DNA of 46,652 nt from Acetobacter sp. CAG:977 (GTDB lineage: Bacteria > Pseudomonadota > Alphaproteobacteria > CAAGCB01 > CAG-977): assembly GCA_000434295.1 (NCBI GenBank), contig HF994923.1, forward strand, positions 1-46,652, given 5' to 3'. Positions 15,137-23,126 of this stretch are shown in pieces. The position numbers were made by a program, and so were the translations under genes. Position 1 is the stretch's first letter. Each line of letters starts with the position of its first letter. The notes under the pieces were generated by a model that saw nothing but the letters and a program-made list of their open reading frames with translations, had not been told where the DNA came from and made no database searches.

Positions 15137-15796
15137 ATGTTGGCGTTGGAAACGGAAACAAAACGGAAAACAACAGCACCCGAAAAATTATTGGAAGCAT
15201 ATTTGGCAAACGCCAGACTGGTTTCCGATTCGATTCCCAAACGGGATGCCAAAGAAGCCGTCAGAAAAAATTTAAAGGCTTCCGCTTCAATGTTGTCTGA
15301 TTTTAAAAAATCTCCCGAAGCAAAGCGGATTATCCGTGAAAAGGAAAAACAGCTGTCAGAAAAAGCGGCAAAGTTTCCTTTTAAAACAAAGTTAAACTAT
15401 GCCGTTGATGCTGAATACGGCAGCGGTGTTTCCGCAGTGTTGTCCGCCGGGATTGTCAGCGGAATCGCCGTTCAGGCAGGCTCATTTATTTCGGATCATC
15501 CGTCAGAGGCGACAACTGCAGTTATGGCAGGGGCTTTGGGCTATGCTTTGGCAAAGTCGGCAAAAGCCGCTGCGGCGTTTGTTTCGAAAGCGGGAACGGA
15601 GTCTCAGGAAAAGAAAATTGAAGTATATTCAGATATCAAGCATACCCTTTTGGCGTTAAAAATGCTGAAACGGGAAATTTTGTCCGAAGAGAAAAAAGCT
15701 TATAAAAATGAAGTCGCAAAGCTTTATGCGTCTTACGGCAATCCGAGCGGCGGGTTAATTCATAAAGCTGCCGCTGCAAAAACGTCGGGCAGGTGA
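15137..15796 (+). CDS. Hypothetical protein with hydrophobic core, tandem paralogue B
   Basis: A 219-residue paralogue of the preceding protein with the same layout: charged helical N-terminus (EKLLEAYL, AKEAVRKNLK), hydrophobic region (about residues 98–118 and 124–150, with AGIVSGIAV and AGALGYALAKSAKAAAAF), then LALKMLKRE and KLYASYGNPSGG (195–206). The last motif is identical in both copies, and LALKMLK, ALGY and AKxAKA are shared. The ATG at 15137 follows CAGGG (15124–15128). No promoter of its own is obvious in the short gap. Function unknown; a gene duplication is clear. Confidence 0.85.
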   Translation: MLALETETKRKTTAPEKLLEAYLANARLVSDSIPKRDAKEAVRKNLKASASMLSDFKKSPEAKRIIREKEKQLSEKAAKFPFKTKLNYAVDAEYGSGVSAVLSAGIVSGIAVQAGSFISDHPSEATTAVMAGALGYALAKSAKAAAAFVSKAGTESQEKKIEVYSDIKHTLLALKMLKREILSEEKKAYKNEVAKLYASYGNPSGGLIHKAAAAKTSGR

Positions 15797-15802
15797 ATTT
15801 AA

Positions 15803-15835
15803 AAAAAAGACGCGACTTTCGGCGCTGTCTTTTTT
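15803..15835 (+). terminator. Intrinsic terminator after paralogue B
   Basis: AAAAAAGACGCG pairs with CGCTGTCTTTTTT (one bulged T at 15826), loop of 8 bases (15815–15822), ending in T6. Confidence 0.85.
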
Positions 15836-15844
15836 GAATAAGAA

Positions 15845-15874
15845 TTGCAAAAACAAAGCCTTTCCTAATATAAT
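15845..15874 (+). promoter_or_regulatory. Promoter upstream of the 15914 gene
   Basis: TTGCAA (15845–15850) and a perfect TATAAT (15869–15874) with an 18-base spacer; the start codon is 39 bases downstream. Confidence 0.6.
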
Positions 15875-15913
15875 AACCGCTAAATTGTTAAACCCTAAAA
15901 CAAGGAAAATGAT

Positions 15914-16282
15914 ATGGAACTTACAGAACTTCCTTCACCGCAGTTTGTTCGCAATGATGCCGGCATGATTTCCGTTTTTTTGCCCGCGTTTGAAGGGGAA
16001 CCCGACGGCGCATTTTTTGAAAAGAAGGACGAAACGACTCTGCATTTTGTGCGGGCGAAAGGGGCAGACATTTTATTGACGGATATTGAACCCGAAGTTA
16101 TGGATGCTCTGAAATCGGCAGATAAAATTTTAGTCGTCGAAACGAATGTTCTTAAAAGCATCGATCTTTTGGAAAAGGCGTTGGACGCTTTTGCAAAGAA
16201 AAAAGACGTTAATCCGGAAGAAAACGAAAAGAAAATCATGGATGCCGTTGAGCGGGCGTACGAAGCGCTCGTAAAGCTCTGA
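15914..16282 (+). CDS. Hypothetical protein, 122 residues
   Basis: Not recognised. A soluble-looking, acidic protein without signal peptide or membrane segment. The first half is predicted beta-rich (GMISVFLPAF, TTLHFVRAKGADILL), the second half helical (VLKSIDLLEKALDAFAKK, KKIMDAVERAYEALVKL). Start chosen from AAGGA (15902–15906) 7 bases before the ATG. It has its own promoter, and the next terminator lies about 190 bases downstream. Base composition resembles its neighbours, so there is no sign of recent transfer. Confidence 0.8.
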   Translation: MELTELPSPQFVRNDAGMISVFLPAFEGEPDGAFFEKKDETTLHFVRAKGADILLTDIEPEVMDALKSADKILVVETNVLKSIDLLEKALDAFAKKKDVNPEENEKKIMDAVERAYEALVKL

Positions 16283-16475
16283 TCGGTACTTTGTAAAATA
16301 AAGGAAAGCTCTTTCGCTGGAAAGGCAGATTAAATACTGCGATATCCGGAAGATTCAAAGGTAATTGATGAAAAAAAAGGCAGGTCAAAACGACAGTTGC
16401 CGAATTGACGTTAAGGATTAACAGCGCCAAGTATTCAAAGAGATAAAGGGTATTCGGCAAGGAGATCGCTAAAGA
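16283..16475 (+). other. Structured intergenic region, possible small RNA or long 3' UTR
   Basis: No gene is evident in this part of the 307-base gap 16283–16589. A 9-bp perfect inverted repeat, TTGCCGAAT (16397–16405) with ATTCGGCAA (16452–16460), encloses an inner hairpin GTTAA/TTAAC (16410–16422). A smaller hairpin CTTTC/GAAAG is near 16311–16324. An intrinsic terminator follows at 16476. I do not see hallmarks of 6S, SRP, RNase P or tmRNA. A TAAAAT (16294–16299) could be a -10 box but has no good -35. A 17-codon frame (16368–16421, after AAAGGT) is also possible. It is either an sRNA or the 3' UTR of the preceding gene. Confidence 0.4.
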
Positions 16476-16507
16476 AAAAAACGCCGTTCTTTAAAACGGC
16501 GTTTTTT
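16476..16507 (+). terminator. Intrinsic terminator before rarA
   Basis: Perfect stem AAAAAACGCCGTT / AACGGCGTTTTTT with a six-base loop; the final T6 serves as the U-tract. Confidence 0.9.
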
Positions 16508-16589
16508 GTTTTAACCAAAAGAACAGATGAAAAACAAAGCCGAATCTGATACAACAAAATCAACCGTTTTAGTTTGAGGAAGACAGTCA

Positions 16590-17891
16590 GTGCCGTCTTT
16601 GTTTGAAAATGTCGTTGCCCGTCCTTTGGCGGACAGGTTGCGCCCCGAAAGTATAGAAGACGTCGTCGGTCAGGATCATTTGCTGGCGGCGGATGCTCCT
16701 TTGGGACGGATGCTGATTTCGGGAAAATTGTCTTCTTTTATTTTGTGGGGGCCTCCGGGATGCGGCAAAACGACGATTGCCCGTTTGCTGGCTCATCACA
16801 CGGATATGCATTTTGAACCGATTTCCGCTGTTTTTTCGGGGGTTGCGGACTTAAGAAAAATCTTTGATGCAGCGAAAGCTCGTCGGGAAACGGGAAAAGG
16901 AACCATTCTGTTTGTTGACGAAATTCACCGCTTTAACCGTTCTCAACAAGACGGATTTTTGCCGTATGTGGAAGACGGAACGGTTGTTTTGGTCGGAGCG
17001 ACGACGGAAAATCCGTCTTTTGAACTGAATGCGGCTTTGTTATCGCGTTGCAAAGTCTTCGTTTTAAATCGTCTTTCCGACGAGTCTTTGGAAAAAATTA
17101 TAGAGCGGGCGGAAAAAATAACGGGACACAAATTGCCGGTTCAGGATGAAGCGCGCACAATGTTAAAAGCCATGGCGGACGGAGACGGTCGTTATCTGGG
17201 CAATATGCTGGAAACGTTGTTTGATTTGCCCGAACGCGATTTGATGCAAGGTCCGTTAAGCTCTGAAAAAATGATGCAGGTGGTCAGCCGCCGCCCTGCC
17301 GTGTACGATAAAGACAGGGAAGGGCACTATAATTTAATTTCCGCCGTTCATAAATCTTTGAGAGGATCCGATCCCGACGCGGCGTTATATTGGGTTGCCA
17401 GAATGATGGCGGCGGGGGAAGATCCGAAATATATATTCCGCCGCTTGACGCGTTTTGCGGTCGAAGACATCGGTTTGGCGGATCCGAACGCGCTTCATCA
17501 GGCTGTTGCGGCTTGGGAGGCTTATGAACGTTTAGGCTCGCCCGAAGGCGATCTGGCGTTGGCGCAGTTGGTTATATATTTGGGGACGGCGCCGAAGTCG
17601 GTCGGGGCGTACAAAGCATGGGGAGCCGCCATGAAAAAAGCGCGCGAGACAGGGTCTTTGATGCCGCCGATGAATATTTTGAACGCTCCGACAAAGCTGA
17701 TGAAAGATTTAGGCTACAATGAAGGCTATATTTATGATCCCGACACGGCGGACGGATTTTCCGGAGCGAATTATTTTCCGCCCGAAACGGGACGCATGAA
17801 GTTTTACTATCCCGTTGAGCGCGGATTTGAACGTGAAATAATCAAACGTTTGGCATATTGGGACAGACTGAGAAAGGAAAAGCAAAAATGA
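16590..17891 (+). CDS. rarA: Replication-associated recombination protein A (AAA+ ATPase RarA/MgsA)
   Basis: A 433-residue cytosolic AAA+ ATPase related to clamp-loader subunits; RarA acts at stalled replication forks together with SSB and RecA. Walker A GPPGCGKT (54–61), Walker B LFVDEIHRF (107–115) and sensor 1 GATTENPSF (136–144) are visible; the C-terminal helical tetramerisation region has NAPTKLMKDLGY and the end motif YYPVERGFE. The start is GTG at 16590, preceded by GAGGAAGA (16575–16582). Length is typical. It overlaps the next gene (ATGA), heading a five-gene run with short spacings. Confidence 0.95.
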   Translation: MPSLFENVVARPLADRLRPESIEDVVGQDHLLAADAPLGRMLISGKLSSFILWGPPGCGKTTIARLLAHHTDMHFEPISAVFSGVADLRKIFDAAKARRETGKGTILFVDEIHRFNRSQQDGFLPYVEDGTVVLVGATTENPSFELNAALLSRCKVFVLNRLSDESLEKIIERAEKITGHKLPVQDEARTMLKAMADGDGRYLGNMLETLFDLPERDLMQGPLSSEKMMQVVSRRPAVYDKDREGHYNLISAVHKSLRGSDPDAALYWVARMMAAGEDPKYIFRRLTRFAVEDIGLADPNALHQAVAAWEAYERLGSPEGDLALAQLVIYLGTAPKSVGAYKAWGAAMKKARETGSLMPPMNILNAPTKLMKDLGYNEGYIYDPDTADGFSGANYFPPETGRMKFYYPVERGFEREIIKRLAYWDRLRKEKQK

Positions 17892-18889
17892 GCGGCGTTA
17901 CGATGGTTACCGTATCCGAAGACGACGGGACAGTGCGGCTGGACAGATGGTTCAGGCGTCATTACCCTCAGGTAACGCAAGGTCAGATACAAAAGCTGTT
18001 GCGCACGAAACAAATCAAGGTTGACGGCAAGCGTGCAGAAGCGTCTCAGCGTATTTCCGCGGGACAGATTGTTCGCGTTCCGCCTTTGCCCGAAAGGGGA
18101 TCTCCGATGGCGGCGGCAAAGGCTCGTAAAGAAGCGATTCAGGTTTCTCAAAAGGATGCCGAATTCGTGCAAAGTCTGATTATCTATAAAGATAAAGACG
18201 TTATTGTGCTAAACAAGCCCTCTGGGTTGGCGGTTCAGGGTGGCAGCGGGCTTAAACGTCATTTGGACGGCATGCTGTCCGCGTTGCGTTTTGAAAAAGA
18301 CGAAAACCCGCGGCTGGTTCACAGGCTGGACAAAGACACCAGCGGTGTTTTGGTTTTGGGGCGCACCGCGGCGGCGACGGCAAAGTTGGCGGAAGCGTTC
18401 CGTTCCAGAAATGCCAAAAAAATTTATTGGGCTTTGGTCGTCGGCAATCCGGAAATGAAAGAAGGAAAAATCAACGCGAAACTGCTAAAAGTTTCAGGTG
18501 AACAGGGCGGCGAATCGGTCAAAGTCGATATGAAAAACGGGCAAAACGCCGTTACGTTGTACCGTGTCGTTGATGAAGCTTTTAAAAAAGCGTCATGGCT
18601 GGAAATGATGCCGTTGACGGGCAGGACACACCAGCTGCGCGTTCATTGCGCCTATATGGGGCATCCGATTGTCGGCGACGGAAAATACGGCAAAGAAAAG
18701 TCGTTTTTGCCTTTTTTAAAGTACGGTAAGGAATTGCATTTGCATGCGTATGCTTTAAAAATGCCGCATCCGTCGGGCGGAATTTTGGAAGTTTATGCGC
18801 CGCTATGCGATAAAATGGCTGACAGTTTTGATTTTTTGGGCTTTGAATACAAAAAAACGCCTAATCCGTTTCTCAGTTTCCCCGAATAA
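17888..18889 (+). CDS. rluC: RluC/RluD-family 23S rRNA pseudouridine synthase
   Basis: A 333-residue pseudouridine synthase that isomerises uridines in 23S rRNA. An N-terminal S4-like RNA-binding domain (QGQIQKLLRTKQIKVDGKRA, about 31–50) precedes the catalytic domain, with the signature LVHRLDKDTSGVLVLGRT and catalytic Asp148, plus TGRTHQLRVHCAYMGHPIVG. The start is the ATG overlapping the rarA stop (ATGA at 17888–17891), after AAAGGA (17873–17878); the frame is open 10 codons upstream. RluC is favoured over RluD by the overall layout, but target specificity cannot be read from sequence alone. Confidence 0.9.
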   Translation: MSGVTMVTVSEDDGTVRLDRWFRRHYPQVTQGQIQKLLRTKQIKVDGKRAEASQRISAGQIVRVPPLPERGSPMAAAKARKEAIQVSQKDAEFVQSLIIYKDKDVIVLNKPSGLAVQGGSGLKRHLDGMLSALRFEKDENPRLVHRLDKDTSGVLVLGRTAAATAKLAEAFRSRNAKKIYWALVVGNPEMKEGKINAKLLKVSGEQGGESVKVDMKNGQNAVTLYRVVDEAFKKASWLEMMPLTGRTHQLRVHCAYMGHPIVGDGKYGKEKSFLPFLKYGKELHLHAYALKMPHPSGGILEVYAPLCDKMADSFDFLGFEYKKTPNPFLSFPE

Positions 18890-18901
18890 GGAGAACATAA
18901 A

Positions 18902-21238
18902 ATGAAAAAAGTAATTCTTTATTGCCTGTCTTTGATGATTGTTTTGGTCGCCGCCGGTGCGATAGCCTTAAAGACAGTAAATCCGAACGATTACAAGCAG
19001 GATATTGTCGAAGCCGTCCGAAACTCTACGGGGCGGACGCTAAAGATTAACGGCGATATAAAGGCGGAACTTTCTTTTTCTCCGGGGCTGTCGATTTCGG
19101 ATGTTTCTTTGTCAAATCCGGGCTGGTCAAAGATTCCTCAAATGGCAAAAGCCGCGGAAGTAAGCGTAAAAGTCGCGTTGTGGCCGCTGTTTTTTAAAGA
19201 ACTGCGCTTTAAACAAGTCTTGGTCAAAAATGCGGAAATAAGCTTGGAAGTTTCGGAAGACGGCGAAAACAATTGGACTTTTGACAAAACGGTGCCGATG
19301 CCGTTGCCGAAATCAGCCGTGAAGACTGTTTCCAAAAACGAAAAAAGCGGCGAGGGCTTTAAATTTAAAAAAGTCGGCGTCGATTCGATCGTTTTTGAAA
19401 ACACGGTTCTGTCGTATGCGAATCGCCAGAAAAACAAATCCTATGTTGCGGATTTTTCTTCGGCATCGCTTTTTGAAAACAAAGACGGAATGCATTTGGC
19501 AATGCAAACGAACGTTCTGGGAACGCCTGTTTCCGTGAACGGGAAATTTGATCATTTGTCGGTATTGTCTCAGGGGGCAAAACCTTTTAATGCAATCGTG
19601 GAAATCGGCGGAACGTCGTTTCAGGCGGTTTTGAACGGAAACTATACGAAGAAAACGCGCCAAATGTCGGGTGAACTGAGAATAAAAGGCAGCGATATCG
19701 CAAAAGCAGCCGCCATGCTGAATGCAAAAGTACCCGATTTGAAAGATTTCGAAGCGGCGGCATATTTTTCGGGAACCGGAAAAAATATCGCCGTTTCGTC
19801 CTTTTATGCGTCGGCGGGGCAAGCCGGAACTTTTTTGGCAAAAGCGTCGGGACGCATAGCTTCGTTACAGCCGCTGAACGGTCTTGAAGGAAAAATTTCC
19901 GTTTCAGCCCCCGATGTTTCCGGCGTTTCCGGTTGGGAAGATTATACATTTGCTCCGATACAGTTTTCGGCAGACGTATCTGCCGATGCTGACAGCTATG
20001 CTTTGCGGAACATATCGTTTAAGGCGTCTCAATCGGATTTGTCGGGGTCAATATCGTTTTCGGCTTCTCAAGAAGCGCCGTCGTTCAATATAAAACTGAA
20101 TTCGGGTTTGCTGAATTTGGCGGATTTGATCAGAGAAAAAGGAGAATCTTTTGTCGTTTCGGCTAAGACGCTGGACGGACAGACGGCACCGGCTTCTTTC
20201 GGGAATCCGAATCAACAAAATCCGAATCAGCAAAACCAACCCGTTGTGGTCAAGGCAAAAGGTTCTGTATTTTCGTCGAAACCGCTGCCTTTTGATATGT
20301 TAAAAAAGGCTGACGGCAATATTGATATCGAAATTTCAAAACTGATCGGTGCGGATGAAACGGACTTGGGCGCCGTATCGCTTCGGGCAAGTTTAAAGGA
20401 CGGGGTTTTCTCGTTACCTTCTTTTGCGATTGCCGATGTTTTGAGTTTTTCGACAAAGATGGATGCTTCGAATGAAGACGCGGCGACCGTCGGAGCGTCG
20501 CTGAGAATAACGAATTTGCCTTTAACGCTCTTTTTTGCCAAAAAAGGCGTTTCGGCAGGTTCCGTTTCCGCCGATATCCGTTTCGGCGGTCGGGGCGACA
20601 GCGCAAAGACTATTGCGTCTTCTTTGAACGGAAAGATTCTGTTTACCGTTTCAGGGTTGGTGTTCAAAAATTCTTTAACAACGGACTGGGGACGCTTTAT
20701 GCCCGAAGGGCTGAGCGATAAAGACGGCAATTTGACGACCCAGTGCATCGTTGTCAATACGCCGATTAACAAAGGCGTTATCAGCAGTAACGGTCAGGCG
20801 GCCTTTGAAGCATTGCCTTTGATGGGGCAACTGAATGCGAAAATCGATTTGAGTTCGGAACGTTTAAACGGTAACTTAATTTTGGCTTCGGCGAAACCCG
20901 GGTTGTGGTCGGCTTTGACGGGAACGGCAAAATTAAGCGGAACGTTGCGCCGTCCGTCTCTAAGAATGAGCCCTCAAGGGATACTGGATAATGCGGTATC
21001 CTACGGAATAGCGTTTTTGGTCGGCGGGAAAAAAGCCGCCGAACAAGCCGTTGCAACAAAGCTGGTTAATCCGTGTAAGACGGCTTTAAACGGCGGAATT
21101 TCGCAAAAACAGCAGGAAAAGACAAAAGCGGAAACGCCCGTTTCTGAACCGTTGTCGTCGAATCCAGAAGCCGATGAGATGATTCGCAATTTGGACGGTG
21201 TTTTGAACCGCATTTTCGGAGCGCCTGTGCGGCCGTAA
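18902..21238 (+). CDS. AsmA family protein
   Basis: A 778-residue envelope protein. One N-terminal membrane anchor (about residues 3–23, VILYCLSLMIVLVAAGAIAL) is followed by the AsmA N-terminal signature (STGRTLKINGDIKAELSFSP, SLSNPGW) and a long beta-rich periplasmic region ending in an AsmA C-terminal domain (about residues 580–710). AsmA-superfamily proteins are thought to be bridge-like carriers of phospholipid between inner and outer membranes. AAGGAG (18888–18893) precedes the ATG. A low-complexity stretch of Asn, Pro and Gln repeats sits near residue 440. It is one of three AsmA-superfamily genes in this window. Confidence 0.9.
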   Translation: MKKVILYCLSLMIVLVAAGAIALKTVNPNDYKQDIVEAVRNSTGRTLKINGDIKAELSFSPGLSISDVSLSNPGWSKIPQMAKAAEVSVKVALWPLFFKELRFKQVLVKNAEISLEVSEDGENNWTFDKTVPMPLPKSAVKTVSKNEKSGEGFKFKKVGVDSIVFENTVLSYANRQKNKSYVADFSSASLFENKDGMHLAMQTNVLGTPVSVNGKFDHLSVLSQGAKPFNAIVEIGGTSFQAVLNGNYTKKTRQMSGELRIKGSDIAKAAAMLNAKVPDLKDFEAAAYFSGTGKNIAVSSFYASAGQAGTFLAKASGRIASLQPLNGLEGKISVSAPDVSGVSGWEDYTFAPIQFSADVSADADSYALRNISFKASQSDLSGSISFSASQEAPSFNIKLNSGLLNLADLIREKGESFVVSAKTLDGQTAPASFGNPNQQNPNQQNQPVVVKAKGSVFSSKPLPFDMLKKADGNIDIEISKLIGADETDLGAVSLRASLKDGVFSLPSFAIADVLSFSTKMDASNEDAATVGASLRITNLPLTLFFAKKGVSAGSVSADIRFGGRGDSAKTIASSLNGKILFTVSGLVFKNSLTTDWGRFMPEGLSDKDGNLTTQCIVVNTPINKGVISSNGQAAFEALPLMGQLNAKIDLSSERLNGNLILASAKPGLWSALTGTAKLSGTLRRPSLRMSPQGILDNAVSYGIAFLVGGKKAAEQAVATKLVNPCKTALNGGISQKQQEKTKAETPVSEPLSSNPEADEMIRNLDGVLNRIFGAPVRP

Positions 21239-21252
21239 AAGAAAGGAAAAAA

Positions 21253-21966
21253 ATGCACCGTTTTTTTAAACAGGTTTCCGTTCAAAACGTTCCCGAAGGA
21301 TTCGCGGTCTTTTTGGACGGACGCCCTTTAAAAAATATGGCTGACGGGAGCAAATTCTTTTTGCCGACTTTTGCCGCGGCGGGACTGATCGCCGAAGAAT
21401 GGAAGGCATTGCCCGAAGAATTTAAACCTTCGGATTTTCCGAAAACTCGTCTGATGATGGGGGCGGCGGCTTTGAAAGAAGAAGAACGTCTTGCCGTCAT
21501 TAATAAAATTATGCAGGCGGCAGAGGCGGACGTTTTGTGCTTTTTCGCCCGTTTCCCGACAGATCTTGTCCGCCGACAGGAAGAATGTTGGCGTCCTTTG
21601 GTTGACCGCATGAACGCGATGGGATGCGATTTCGAAATCAGGCAGGACTTGAGTGTCGGCGGATTGTCCGATAAAACGCAGAATTTTTTGAGAGAAAAGC
21701 TGTTTCAAAAAGACAATATTCCTTTGGCGTGCTTGCAAATTTTAAGCGGGATTTATGATTCCGTCATTCTGGCGTTTTTTGTGGAAGACGGGATATTGAC
21801 GGCTCAGGAAGCATTTCGCTTGTCCTGTTTGGAAGAACTGTATCAAAATGAAAAATGGACCGTTGACGAAGCGGCATTATCGGCTCGATCCCGTCGTGAA
21901 TCGGATGCCGTGTCAGCGGCCGAGATTTTAAAAGCATATGAAGATAAGGAGAAAAGCGGTGGCTGA
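21253..21966 (+). CDS. ATP12-family F1-ATPase assembly chaperone
   Basis: A 237-residue member of the ATP12 family, which protects the alpha subunit during F1-ATPase assembly in mitochondria and alphaproteobacteria. The N-terminus (RFFKQVSVQNVPEGFAVFLD, then GRPLKN), the EEWKAL segment, PKTRLMM, and VLCFFARFPTDLVRRQEECW match the expected layout; the usual C-Y-R-A motif is C-F-F-A here. The family is a useful taxonomic pointer to alphaproteobacteria. It overlaps the downstream acylphosphatase by 8 bases. Confidence 0.85.
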   Translation: MHRFFKQVSVQNVPEGFAVFLDGRPLKNMADGSKFFLPTFAAAGLIAEEWKALPEEFKPSDFPKTRLMMGAAALKEEERLAVINKIMQAAEADVLCFFARFPTDLVRRQEECWRPLVDRMNAMGCDFEIRQDLSVGGLSDKTQNFLREKLFQKDNIPLACLQILSGIYDSVILAFFVEDGILTAQEAFRLSCLEELYQNEKWTVDEAALSARSRRESDAVSAAEILKAYEDKEKSGG

Positions 21967-22255
21967 AGAAATAGCGCACGTTCGGATACACGGTCGCGTT
22001 CAGGGAGTGTTTTATCGCCAATGGACGATGTCCGAAGCCAGAGCGAGAGGTTTGTCCGGCTGGGTCAGGAATCGTGTTGACGGCACGGTGGAAGCCGTTT
22101 TTAAAGGCGAAGATAAAATCATCAAAGATATGTTTCAGGCTTGTAAGCGCGGTTCTCCGAGAGCCTTTGTTACAAAGGTTGAGTATCAGCTGGCTCCGGA
22201 TGCTCCGATGGAGGAAATCGTAGACGGCGTTTTTGAACAGAAACGTACGGTTTAA
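21959..22255 (+). CDS. acyP: Acylphosphatase
   Basis: A 98-residue acylphosphatase, a small cytosolic enzyme that hydrolyses acyl phosphates. The signature GRVQGVFYRQWTMSEARARG contains the phosphate-binding Arg, and the catalytic Asn is in GWVRNRVDGTVEA. Start chosen as GTG at 21959 because AAGGAG (21946–21951) lies 7 bases upstream; the frame is open from an ATG at 21938 inside the preceding gene. Physiological role is unclear in bacteria. It is the last gene of the rarA run. Confidence 0.93.
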   Translation: MAEEIAHVRIHGRVQGVFYRQWTMSEARARGLSGWVRNRVDGTVEAVFKGEDKIIKDMFQACKRGSPRAFVTKVEYQLAPDAPMEEIVDGVFEQKRTV

Positions 22256-22370
22256 AGTTTTTTCGTTTTTTGGGGGAAGTCAACGCCGGAAAGCCTTCTT
22301 TGTTTTTTCCTGTTGTATTTTTATGAATTATTTGGTATTTGAAAGTGTCTTTAATCAAAGACAGAAATCT

Positions 22371-22457
22371 GCGGCTGTGGCGGAATTGGTAGACGCTCAG
22401 CGTTGAGGTCGCTGTGGATTAACCTCCGTGGAAGTTCGAGTCTTCTCAGCCGCACCA
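22371..22457 (+). tRNA. tRNA-Leu (anticodon GAG)
   Basis: An 87-base class II tRNA with encoded CCA. Acceptor GCGGCTG pairs with CAGCCGC; D stem GCG/CGC with AATTGGTAGA in the loop; anticodon stem CAGCG/CGCTG around loop TTGAGGT, anticodon GAG at 22405–22407; a long variable arm; T arm with TTCGAGT; discriminator A, the leucine identity base. It reads CUC and CUU. It is followed four bases later by a terminator, so it is a single-gene transcript or the end of the upstream one. Confidence 0.95.
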
Positions 22458-22460
22458 ATA

Positions 22461-22493
22461 AAAAGCGCTTCTTAACAAGAGGCGCTTTTTTTT
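22461..22493 (+). terminator. Intrinsic terminator after tRNA-Leu
   Basis: Thirteen-pair stem AAAAGCGCTTCTT / AAGAGGCGCTTTT (one T·G pair), three-base loop, ending in a T8 run. Confidence 0.9.
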
Positions 22494-22513
22494 TAAGGAA
22501 ATATAATTAAAGG

Positions 22514-22543
22514 TTGAAAAAGGTATGGTGTTCCGTTTAAATT
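22514..22543 (+). promoter_or_regulatory. Possible promoter of the receiver/Hpt pair
   Basis: TTGAAA (22514–22519) and TAAATT (22538–22543) with an 18-base spacer (or TTAAAT with 17). The gene start is 30 bases downstream. Moderate match only. Confidence 0.4.
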
Positions 22544-22572
22544 AGAGCTGTTAAAAACTGACGCGAGAAACC

Positions 22573-23085
22573 ATGCCCGGCTATAATTTAAAAAATTTAA
22601 AATGCCTGATTGTGGACGACAACGCCAATATGCGTTCGTTGTTGCGAACGATTTTAACGTCTTTGGGAATGCGGAGCAAAAACATCATAGAAGCCTACTG
22701 TGTCAAGAATGCCATGGCGGCTTTGGGAAACGGCGACATTGATCTGGTTATTACGGACTGGAAGATGGAACCCGTTTCCGGCATAGAATTTGTCAGGCAA
22801 CTCAGGAACGAAGAAACGTCTCCGAATCCGTTTATTCCGATTATATTATTGACGGGATATACAGAAAAAGAACATGTTTTGGCGGCACGCGATGCAGGCG
22901 TGAATGAATTTTTGGCCAAACCGATATCGCCGAAAGAGCTGTATTCAAGGATTTTATCGATTATTGAGAACCCTCTGCCGTTTATTCGGACTCCGACGTA
23001 TTTCGGACCCGACCGCCGTCGCCAGGATTTGCCGTTTGAAGGAGCAGATCGCAGAAAAACGGAAACTCGCGTTGCACAGGGATAG
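22573..23085 (+). CDS. Response regulator receiver protein (single domain plus basic tail)
   Basis: A 170-residue receiver protein without DNA-binding domain. The acidic pair Asp15–Asp16 (CLIVDDN), phospho-acceptor Asp62 (VITDWKM), Thr94 (ILLTGY) and Lys116 (LAKPIS) are in place. A C-terminal tail of about 30 residues carries FGPDRRRQ and GADRRK, a motif pair seen in several alphaproteobacterial orphan receivers. The next gene encodes a histidine phosphotransfer-like protein, so this is probably a phosphorelay intermediate or output by protein contact. No kinase is nearby. No strong Shine–Dalgarno is seen. Confidence 0.9.
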   Translation: MPGYNLKNLKCLIVDDNANMRSLLRTILTSLGMRSKNIIEAYCVKNAMAALGNGDIDLVITDWKMEPVSGIEFVRQLRNEETSPNPFIPIILLTGYTEKEHVLAARDAGVNEFLAKPISPKELYSRILSIIENPLPFIRTPTYFGPDRRRQDLPFEGADRRKTETRVAQG

Positions 23086-23126
23086 CGATGCTCTTATAAT
23101 CAAAAAATAATCAAGAGGCGAAAAGA

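Noticed and set aside
16283..16589. 6S RNA, SRP RNA, RNase P RNA or tmRNA
   Set aside because: None of the conserved blocks of these RNAs (for example the SRP apical loop, the RNase P GAGGAAAGTCC block or tRNA-like ends) could be found.
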